This document shows positions 58,033-64,000 of a stretch of 64,000 nucleotides of DNA, piece by piece. The number at the start of each line of letters is the position of its first letter. Position 1 is the first letter of the stretch. Position numbers and translations under genes: made by a program. The stretch lies in the NCBI RefSeq assembly GCF_900277125.1, contig NZ_OPYN01000207.1, positions 62,001 to 126,000 of the forward strand, written 5' to 3'. Below the pieces are notes generated by a model, which was given only the letters and a program-made list of their open reading frames with translations, ran no database searches and was not told the DNA's origin. This DNA is from Pseudomonas inefficax. GTDB taxonomy: Bacteria; Pseudomonadota; Gammaproteobacteria; Pseudomonadales; Pseudomonadaceae.

Positions 58033-60453
58033 ATGAGCGACCAGCAGGATTTCCCGGAACATCCCGACGAACACAGCGAAGTCGAACACACCACTCCCCA
58101 GGCCGAAACCGGCCACGCCCTCGCCCTGCCCGGCCAGCAGCTGCCGGACAAGGTCTACGTGATCCCGATCCACAACCGTCCGTTCTTCCCGGCCCAGGTG
58201 CTGCCGGTCATCGTCAATGAAGACCCTTGGGCAGAAACCCTCGACCTGGTAGCCAAGACACCAGACCACAGCCTGGCCCTGTTCTTCATGGATACTCCGC
58301 CAGAAGACCACCGCCATTTCGACACCTCGGCGCTGCCCCAGTACGGCACGCTGGTGAAGGTGCACCACGCCAGCCGCGAGAACGGCAAGCTGCAGTTCGT
58401 CGCCCAGGGCCTGACCCGGGTACGCATCCGTACCTGGCTCAAGCACCACCGCCCGCCGTACCTGGTAGAGGTCGAATACCCGCGCCAGCCCGCCGAGCCG
58501 ACCGACGAGGTCAAGGCCTACGGCATGGCGCTGATCAACGCGATCAAGGAGCTGCTGCCGCTCAACCCGCTGTACAGCGAAGAGCTGAAGAACTACCTCA
58601 ACCGCTTCAGCCCCAACGACCCGTCGCCACTCACCGACTTCGCCGCCGCCCTCACCTCGGCTACCGGCAGCCAGTTGCAGGAAGTGCTCGACTGCGTGCC
58701 CATGCTCAAGCGCATGGAAAAGGTCCTGCCGATGCTGCGCAAGGAAGTCGAGGTCGCGCGCCTGCAGAACGAGATCTCGGCCGAGGTCAACCGGCAGATC
58801 GGCGAGCACCAGCGCGAGTTCTTCCTCAAGGAACAGCTCAAGGTCATCCAGCAGGAACTGGGCCTGACCAAGGACGACCGCAGCGCCGACCTCGAGCAGT
58901 TCGAGCAGCGCCTCGAAGGCAAGACCCTGCCGGACCAGGCGCGCAAGCGCATCGACGAAGAGATGGGCAAGCTGGCCATCCTCGAAACCGGCTCGCCCGA
59001 ATACGCTGTCACCCGCAACTACCTGGACTGGGCAACCGCCCTGCCCTGGGGCGTGTACGGCAAGGACAAGCTCGACCTCAACCACGCGCGCAAGGTCCTA
59101 GACCAGCACCACGCCGGCCTCGATGACATCAAGGAGCGCATTCTCGAATTCCTCGCCGTGGGCGCCTGGAAAGGCGAGATCAGCGGCTCGATCGTGCTGC
59201 TGGTTGGCCCGCCCGGGGTCGGCAAGACCAGCATCGGCAAGTCCATCGCCGAATCGCTCGGCCGGCCGTTCTACCGCTTCAGTGTCGGCGGCATGCGTGA
59301 CGAGGCCGAGATCAAGGGCCACCGCCGCACCTACATCGGCGCCCAGCCCGGCAAGTTGGTGCAGGCCCTGAAGGACGTTGAAGTGATGAACCCGGTGATC
59401 ATGCTCGACGAGATCGACAAGATGGGCCAGAGCTACCAGGGCGACCCGGCTTCAGCACTGCTGGAAACCCTCGACCCGGAGCAGAACGTCGACTTCCTCG
59501 ACCACTACCTCGACCTGCGTCTGGACCTGTCCAAGGTACTGTTCGTGTGCACCGCCAACACCCTGGACTCGATCCCCGGGCCATTGCTCGACCGCATGGA
59601 AGTGATCCGCCTGTCCGGCTACATCACCGAAGAGAAGCTGGCCATCGCCAAGCGCCACCTGTGGCCCAAGCAGCTGGAAAAGGCCGGCGTGGCCAAGACC
59701 AGCCTCGGCATCAGCGACAGTGCGCTGCGCGCGGTGATCGAAGGCTATGCCCGAGAAGCCGGGGTGCGCCAGCTGGAGAAACAACTGGGCAAGCTGGTGC
59801 GCAAGGCAGTGGTCAAGCTGCTGGATAACCCCGAGGCCAAGCTGAAGATAGGCACCAAGGACCTGGAAGCCGCGCTTGGCATGCCCGTGTTCCGCAGCGA
59901 GCAAGTGCTGGCCGGCAAAGGCGTGATCACCGGCCTGGCCTGGACCAGCATGGGCGGCGCCACGCTGCCGATCGAAGCCACCCGTATCCACACCCTCAAC
60001 CGGGGCTTCAAGCTGACCGGCAAGCTGGGTGATGTGATGAAAGAGTCGGCCGAAATCGCCTACAGCTACGTCAGCTCCAACCTCAAGCAGTTCGGTGGTG
60101 ACCCGGGTTTCTTCAACGAAGCGTTCATTCACCTGCACGTGCCCGAAGGCGCCACGCCAAAGGACGGCCCGAGTGCCGGCATCACCATGGCCAGCGCCCT
60201 GTTGTCGCTGGCCCGTGACCAGGCGCCCAAGAAAGGCGTGGCCATGACTGGCGAGCTGACGCTGACCGGGCAGGTGCTGCCGATTGGCGGTGTGCGCGAG
60301 AAGGTGATTGCGGCGCGGCGGCAGAAGATCTTCGAGCTGATCTTGCCGGAGCCTAACCGTGGGGACTATGAAGAGCTGCCGGACTACCTGCGCGAAGGCC
60401 TGACCGTGCATTTTGCCAAGCGCTTTGCCGATGTGGCGAAAGTCCTGTTCTAG
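58033..60453 (+). CDS. lon: ATP-dependent protease Lon
   Basis: 806 residues. N-terminal LAN domain (VYVIPIHNRPFFPAQVLPVIV) with an acidic extension of ~30 residues, coiled coil, AAA+ domain (Walker A GPPGVGKTS, Walker B VIMLDEIDKMG), and C-terminal protease with catalytic Ser in PKDGPSAGIT and Lys in GGVREKVIAARR. It degrades misfolded and regulatory proteins in the cytosol. The sequence differs enough from the clp-linked lon that I take it for the second Lon found in pseudomonads. The upstream promoter looks heat-shock controlled. Confidence 0.94.
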   Translation: MSDQQDFPEHPDEHSEVEHTTPQAETGHALALPGQQLPDKVYVIPIHNRPFFPAQVLPVIVNEDPWAETLDLVAKTPDHSLALFFMDTPPEDHRHFDTSALPQYGTLVKVHHASRENGKLQFVAQGLTRVRIRTWLKHHRPPYLVEVEYPRQPAEPTDEVKAYGMALINAIKELLPLNPLYSEELKNYLNRFSPNDPSPLTDFAAALTSATGSQLQEVLDCVPMLKRMEKVLPMLRKEVEVARLQNEISAEVNRQIGEHQREFFLKEQLKVIQQELGLTKDDRSADLEQFEQRLEGKTLPDQARKRIDEEMGKLAILETGSPEYAVTRNYLDWATALPWGVYGKDKLDLNHARKVLDQHHAGLDDIKERILEFLAVGAWKGEISGSIVLLVGPPGVGKTSIGKSIAESLGRPFYRFSVGGMRDEAEIKGHRRTYIGAQPGKLVQALKDVEVMNPVIMLDEIDKMGQSYQGDPASALLETLDPEQNVDFLDHYLDLRLDLSKVLFVCTANTLDSIPGPLLDRMEVIRLSGYITEEKLAIAKRHLWPKQLEKAGVAKTSLGISDSALRAVIEGYAREAGVRQLEKQLGKLVRKAVVKLLDNPEAKLKIGTKDLEAALGMPVFRSEQVLAGKGVITGLAWTSMGGATLPIEATRIHTLNRGFKLTGKLGDVMKESAEIAYSYVSSNLKQFGGDPGFFNEAFIHLHVPEGATPKDGPSAGITMASALLSLARDQAPKKGVAMTGELTLTGQVLPIGGVREKVIAARRQKIFELILPEPNRGDYEELPDYLREGLTVHFAKRFADVAKVLF

Positions 60454-60456
60454 CCA

Positions 60457-60563
60457 GCACCGGCCGCTTCGCGGGTAAACCCGCTCCCACAGGGATAGCG
60501 CAGGGCTTTAGCCCAGTGAGGTCCCCTGTGGGAGCGGGTTTACCCGCGAAAGGGCCGGCACAG
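60457..60563. repeat. REP pair, family A
   Basis: Inverted copies right after the lon stop, before the chagasin-like gene. Confidence 0.94.
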
Positions 60564-60624
60564 GCAACACAAATCTCCTCGATCATCGGTTATCCTCAGG
60601 CCATCACCAGCCTACGGAGCCAAC

Positions 60625-61014
60625 ATGACCGCCCCTCGTCTGCTCGTTCCCCTGAGCTTCGCCCTGCTTTCTGCCTGCGCCCATCAGCCCACCCAGCCGG
60701 TTGCACTCGATGCCGAAAGCGAATGCCCGACGCGCCTGCAGGTTGGCCAGACGCTGACCCTGACACTGCCAAGCAACCCGTCCACCGGTTACCGCTGGCG
60801 GGTCGAAAACCCAGCCGCGAACGTGCTGCAAAGCCTCGGCCCGGAGGTGTACAGCGGCCCGGAAGAAGATGTGGTCGGCAGCGCCGGTGTCTCGACCTGG
60901 CGCTACCAGGCCAGCGGCGCCGGCGATGGCCAGTTGGTGCTGATCTACCAGCAGCCGTGGGCTGCAGATGTTGCCCCGGTACAGACTTTCGATTGCAGGA
61001 TCGTCGTCCGCTGA
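60625..61014 (+). CDS. Chagasin-like (I42) protease-inhibitor lipoprotein
   Basis: 129 residues. Lipoprotein signal with lipobox LSAC (Cys18). The mature part carries the three loops of I42 inhibitors: NPSTGYRW, a Gly-rich GSAGVSTWRYQASGAG, and a YQQPW loop. Chagasins block papain-like cysteine proteases by inserting these loops in the active site. It is anchored in the outer or inner membrane, facing the periplasm or outside. Whether it protects against host, predator or self proteases is not known. Confidence 0.88.
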   Translation: MTAPRLLVPLSFALLSACAHQPTQPVALDAESECPTRLQVGQTLTLTLPSNPSTGYRWRVENPAANVLQSLGPEVYSGPEEDVVGSAGVSTWRYQASGAGDGQLVLIYQQPWAADVAPVQTFDCRIVVR

Positions 61015-61121
61015 CCGCAGCGGTTGCGCCATGAACACCCTGAGGCTGAAGCGCTGCCATGGCAAGAATCGCGGCCTTTGGCTAAAATGCGCCTCCGTTT
61101 CACCCTGTATCGAGCCCTCCC

Positions 61122-61865
61122 GTGAGCAAACAACCCGACCGCCTTTTCGCCCAGCCCCTGGAGCAGGTGCCCGACTTCGTCTTCAACGAAGATGTGGTGC
61201 GTGTGTTCCCGGACATGATCAAGCGCTCGGTACCGGGCTACCCGACCATCGTCGAGAACCTCGGCGTGCTGGCTGCGCGCTTCGCCCAGCCGCACACCGC
61301 GCTATACGACCTGGGTGCTTCGCTGGGCGCCGTTACCCAGTCGCTGCGCCGTCATGTGCGCAGCGACGGCTGCCGAGTTGTTGCCGTGGACAACTCCGCG
61401 GCAATGGTCGAGCGTTGCCGCCAATACCTCACTGCCCAGGACTCGATGTTCCAGGAACTGCTGCCGGTGCAAGTGCTGGAAGCCGACATCCTGGCCCTGC
61501 CCTTCGAGCCCGCCTCGGTGGTGGCGATGAACTTCACCCTGCAGTTCATCGCACCCGACCAGCGCCTGGAACTGCTCGGTCGCATCCGCCAGGCGCTGTT
61601 GCCCGGTGGTGCGCTGATCCTCTCGGAAAAACTGCGCTTCGCCGATGCTGAACAGCAGGACTTGCTCAACGAACTGCACCTGGACTTCAAACGTGCCAAT
61701 GGCTACAGCGAACTGGAGATTGCCCAGAAGCGCAGCGCCATCGAGAACGTGATGAGGCCCGATACCCTCGAAGCCCACCAGGCACGCCTGCGCGCAGCCG
61801 GTTTCTCGAAGGTGGTGCCCTGGTTCCAATGCCTTAACTTCGCCTCTTTGATTGCCCTGCCATGA
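61122..61865 (+). CDS. cmoA: Carboxy-S-adenosylmethionine synthase
   Basis: 247 residues from a GTG at 61122. Rossmann methyltransferase fold; it makes carboxy-SAM from SAM and prephenate. Motif I LYDLGASLGAVTQSL, acidic VVAVDNSAAMVERC, FTLQFIAPDQR and ILSEKL are in place, and the KRANGYSELEIAQKR segment is CmoA-specific. Supplies CmoB, whose start overlaps its stop (ATGA). Confidence 0.96.
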   Translation: MSKQPDRLFAQPLEQVPDFVFNEDVVRVFPDMIKRSVPGYPTIVENLGVLAARFAQPHTALYDLGASLGAVTQSLRRHVRSDGCRVVAVDNSAAMVERCRQYLTAQDSMFQELLPVQVLEADILALPFEPASVVAMNFTLQFIAPDQRLELLGRIRQALLPGGALILSEKLRFADAEQQDLLNELHLDFKRANGYSELEIAQKRSAIENVMRPDTLEAHQARLRAAGFSKVVPWFQCLNFASLIALP

Positions 61866-62818
61866 TCGATCTGTCCCCCCTCGTCCGCCGCCTGGCGGGC
61901 ACCCCCCTGGCTTCCTGGTCGCAAGGCCTGCAAGCGCAACTGGAAGCCAAGCTGGAGAAGGGCCACGGCGATCTCGACCGCTGGCGAGGAGCGCTTGAAG
62001 CGCTGCCCGCCCTGCAGCCGAGCGAAATCGACCTGGTCAACGGGCTGCGCCTGGACTGCGATTGCGACGACGCGACCCGCGCGCAGATGCGTCAGGCATT
62101 GATGGGCCTGTCGCCTTGGCGCAAAGGGCCGTTCGACCTGTTCGGGGTACATGTGGACACCGAGTGGCGTTCGGACTGGAAATGGTCCCGGGTTGGTCCG
62201 CACCTGGACCTCAAGGGCAAGCGTGTGCTCGATGTGGGCTGCGGCAACGGCTACTACCAGTGGCGCATGCTCGGTGCCGGTGCCGACATGGTTGTTGGCG
62301 TCGACCCGAACTGGCTGTTCTTCTGCCAGTTCCAGGCCGTCCAACAATACCTGCCAGAGTTGCCCGCATGGCACCTGCCGTTCGCCCTCGAAGACCTGCC
62401 GGCCAACCTCGAAGGTTTCGATACGGTGTTTTCCATGGGTGTGTTCTATCACCGCCGCTCGCCTATCGAGCACCTGCTGGCGCTCAAGGACTGCCTGGTC
62501 AAAGGTGGCGAACTGGTGCTGGAAACCCTGGTGATCGAAGGTGACGAAAACCAGGTTCTGGTACCTGAGGACCGCTATGCACAGATGCGCAACGTCTGGT
62601 ATCTGCCATCGGTACCAGCCCTGGAGCGCTGGTTGCGCCGGGCCGGCTTCAGCGATGTGCGGTGCGTCGACGTAAGCGTGACCAGCGTTGAGGAACAGCG
62701 CAGCACCGAGTGGATGCGCTACCAGTCACTGGTCGACTTCCTTGACCCGAACGACCACAGCAAGACCATCGAAGGCCTGCCGGCTCCACGTCGCGCCACC
62801 CTGCTGGCGCGCAAATAA
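61862..62818 (+). CDS. cmoB: tRNA U34 carboxymethyltransferase
   Basis: 318 residues. It uses carboxy-SAM from CmoA to form cmo5U at tRNA wobble position 34. N-terminal ~100 residues specific to CmoB (LSPWRKGPFDLFGVHVDTEWRSDWKW), then methyltransferase motif I VLDVGCGNGYYQWRML, VGVDPNWLFFCQF and MGVFYHRRSPIEHL. Standard length and coupled to cmoA. Confidence 0.97.
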   Translation: MIDLSPLVRRLAGTPLASWSQGLQAQLEAKLEKGHGDLDRWRGALEALPALQPSEIDLVNGLRLDCDCDDATRAQMRQALMGLSPWRKGPFDLFGVHVDTEWRSDWKWSRVGPHLDLKGKRVLDVGCGNGYYQWRMLGAGADMVVGVDPNWLFFCQFQAVQQYLPELPAWHLPFALEDLPANLEGFDTVFSMGVFYHRRSPIEHLLALKDCLVKGGELVLETLVIEGDENQVLVPEDRYAQMRNVWYLPSVPALERWLRRAGFSDVRCVDVSVTSVEEQRSTEWMRYQSLVDFLDPNDHSKTIEGLPAPRRATLLARK

Positions 62819-62842
62819 AAAAAGACGCCCGGATGGGCGTCT
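62816..62842 (-). terminator. Intrinsic terminator of the small secreted protein gene
   Basis: Read on the minus strand: 8-bp stem AGACGCCC/GGGCGTCT with ATCC loop followed by seven T. On the plus strand, after cmoB, the hairpin is present but no U-run follows. Confidence 0.85.
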
Positions 62843-62888
62843 GAATACATCTGCGCCGAGGAGCTGGCGCGGCGCAGGTGCTGTAACT

Positions 62889-63092
62889 TCAGTCCTTGGC
62901 CAACTTGCTGGCCCTCTCCTGCGCCTTGCGCTCACGTTCGGCAACGGCCTGTTGCTTGTCGCCGTGCAGGCGCTGCTGGTCTTCGCGGAATGCTTGCCAG
63001 AATTGTTTCGAACGCTCCGCACCGCCCTCGGCGTAAACACTGGCGCTGCCCAGGGCAAGGGTGGCCAACAGCAGGTATTTGGTCAGGTTCAT
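62889..63092 (-). CDS. Small secreted charged protein
   Basis: 67 residues, GAGG ~8 nt upstream. Signal peptide MNLTKYLLLATLALGSASVYA, cut before EGGAERS. The mature ~46 residues are a single charged helix rich in Arg, Lys, Glu and Gln (RLHGDKQQAVAERERKAQERASKLAKD). Periplasmic. I recognise it only as a small conserved Pseudomonas hypothetical; no function is known to me. It has its own terminator. Confidence 0.75.
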   Translation of the reverse strand: MNLTKYLLLATLALGSASVYAEGGAERSKQFWQAFREDQQRLHGDKQQAVAERERKAQERASKLAKD

Positions 63093-63201
63093 CGTGGTTG
63101 CCTCGTGATAACCGATCAGACACGGCCATCCTAGCTAGGGCTAGCTAACGGCAAGGTGAGGCGGGGATTACAGTCTTGCAATGTGGCCCTGTGTTGTCAG
63201 T

Positions 63202-63300
63202 GCTGGCCTCTTCGCGGGTAAACCCGCTCCCACAGGAACTGCAAGGATTTCAGCGTCTGTGAAGACCTTGTGGGAGCGGGTTTACCCGCGAAAGGGCCGC
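63202..63300. repeat. REP pair, family A
   Basis: Inverted near-consensus copies in a divergent promoter region, upstream of the metal-type dyad. Confidence 0.94.
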
Positions 63301-63381
63301 AACAGACAGCCAGATAACACCAGCATTACAAATCCGTTATCTGCGCCGCGCGCCCTTACTCATGCCGTAACATCCTGCCCC

Positions 63382-63412
63382 TTGACCCTGATGCCACTAC
63401 AGGGTCGAGAAT
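63382..63412 (+). promoter_or_regulatory. MerR/CadR-like promoter and operator
   Basis: TTGACC (63382-63387) and GAGAAT (63407-63412) with a long 19-nt spacer that contains the dyad GACCCTG-N9-CAGGGTC. The core ACCCT-N11-AGGGT has the geometry of CadR-type operators, which use distorted long-spacer promoters. 30 nt before the regulator start. Confidence 0.6.
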
Positions 63413-63441
63413 CGCCCCCTTTTCATCACACCGAGCCTCCC

Positions 63442-64000
63442 ATGCGTCTACTGATCATCGAGGACGAACTGCGCACCGCCGATTACCTGCAGCAGGGCCT
63501 GCGCGAGAACGGCTACGTGGTCGACTGCGCCCACACCGGCACCGATGGCCTGCACCTGGCCCGCCAGCAGCCCTACGACCTGGTCATTCTCGACGTCAAC
63601 CTGCCCGAACTCGATGGCTGGACCGTGCTGCAGCGGCTACGTGCCGAATCGGCCACGCGCATCATGATGCTCACCGCCCACGGCCGCCTGGCCGACCGGG
63701 TCAAGGGCCTGGACCTGGGAGCCGACGACTACCTGCTCAAACCCTTCGAGTTTCCGGAACTGCTGGCCCGCATCCGCAGCTTGCTGCGCCGTAACGACCA
63801 GCAACTGCAGCCCAGCACCCTGCGCGTCGCCGATCTGGAGCTGGACCCCGCCCGCCACCGGGCTTACCGTGCCGGGCAGCGTATCGACCTGACCGCCAAG
63901 GAATTCGCCCTGCTGCATCTGCTGATGCGCCAGACTGGCGAAGTGCTGTCGCGCACCCAGATCATCTCGCTGGTGTGGGACATGAACTTCGACTGCGACA
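63442..64000 (+). CDS. OmpR-type response regulator, heavy-metal class (3' end outside window)
   Basis: 186 residues present, missing about 40 at the C-terminus. Receiver domain with acidic Glu7-Asp8 region, phospho-Asp51 in VILDVNLPELDGW, Thr in LTA and Lys in LLKPFEF; then the start of an OmpR winged HTH (LELDPARHRAYRAGQRIDLTAKEFALLHLLMR). It resembles CopR/CzcR regulators of copper, zinc or cadmium efflux. A sensor kinase gene probably follows outside the window. A CadR-like dyad upstream is consistent with metal control. Confidence 0.93.
   Translation, partial: MRLLIIEDELRTADYLQQGLRENGYVVDCAHTGTDGLHLARQQPYDLVILDVNLPELDGWTVLQRLRAESATRIMMLTAHGRLADRVKGLDLGADDYLLKPFEFPELLARIRSLLRRNDQQLQPSTLRVADLELDPARHRAYRAGQRIDLTAKEFALLHLLMRQTGEVLSRTQIISLVWDMNFDCD

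Larger units (their letters stand above)
63093..63441. other. Divergent gap with a REP pair and a metal-type dyad
   Basis: 349 nt between the small secreted protein and the response regulator. It contains a REP pair (63202-63300) and a CadR/MerR-like promoter (63382-63412). No gene seen. Confidence 0.6.

Noticed and set aside
766..63300. Recurrent GC-rich repeats as a CRISPR array
   Set aside because: They are inverted pairs scattered at gene ends, not evenly spaced direct repeats with spacers, and no cas genes are present.
1..64000. tRNA, rRNA, IS element or phage genes
   Set aside because: I looked for tRNA-like ends, transposase motifs and phage attachment sites and saw none I could support.

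Overview
The window reads as chromosomal DNA of a fluorescent Pseudomonas of the P. putida group. It is GC-rich. The order argG, motY, pyrC, rnt, peroxiredoxin, bfd, bfr, grxD is the order I know from Pseudomonas. The intergenic gaps carry many inverted pairs of the extragenic palindromes (REPs) typical of P. putida. I saw no rRNA, tRNA, CRISPR array, prophage or transposase gene. Both ends cut a gene: metG on the left and an OmpR-type response regulator on the right.

Layout. 0-4.5 kb: end of metG, then a four-gene Rnf-like cluster (rnfA, rnfD, rnfG, rnfE) fused by start/stop overlaps and lacking rnfB and rnfC, then nth and a small acidic protein. 4.5-10.3 kb: an orphan LuxR-type regulator, a small membrane protein, argG, motY, pyrC and rnt. 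10.4-12.7 kb: peroxide and iron handling (peroxiredoxin, bfd, bfr, grxD) with a Fur box before bfd. 12.7-17.9 kb: a molybdopterin oxidoreductase, argF, an orphan ABC ATPase and ybaK. 18-23.6 kb: the glycerol regulon glpF-glpK-glpR-glpD with recognisable GlpR operators. 23.6-27.7 kb: one 1382-residue LRR protein with an IpaH-like NEL ubiquitin-ligase domain. 28-34.6 kb: the acidic amino acid ABC transporter aatJQMP followed by the two-component system aauS-aauR. A sigma54 promoter and two AauR-type upstream sites lie in front of aatJ, so regulator and target form a self-contained circuit. 34.6-45.6 kb: glpM, an alpha/beta hydrolase, metR, a Nudix hydrolase, lhr, a membrane-anchored glutamate-synthase-like flavoprotein and an amino acid permease. 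46-51.5 kb: an unusual very large class A penicillin-binding protein, a PadR regulator with a ferric-chelate reductase, a Pr6Pr membrane protein and a VF530-type small protein. 51.7-57.8 kb: a ZnuD-like zinc receptor behind a Zur box, OprB porin and PQQ glucose dehydrogenase. 58-64 kb: a second-type lon behind a heat-shock-like promoter, a chagasin-like lipoprotein, cmoA-cmoB, a small secreted protein, and a metal-type response regulator behind a CadR/MerR-like dyad.

The strongest candidate for something undescribed is the Rnf-like cluster. It keeps both covalent-flavin sites but has lost the iron-sulfur subunits and, by alignment from memory, three of the four cysteines that hold the intramembrane iron-sulfur cluster. 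Other points of interest are the LRR-NEL protein with no secretion system nearby, the class A PBP with a large insertion in its transpeptidase domain, a 69-bp perfect inverted repeat after glpR, and several cleanly readable regulatory switches. All family assignments come from reading the sequence and from memory of the families; no search was run.
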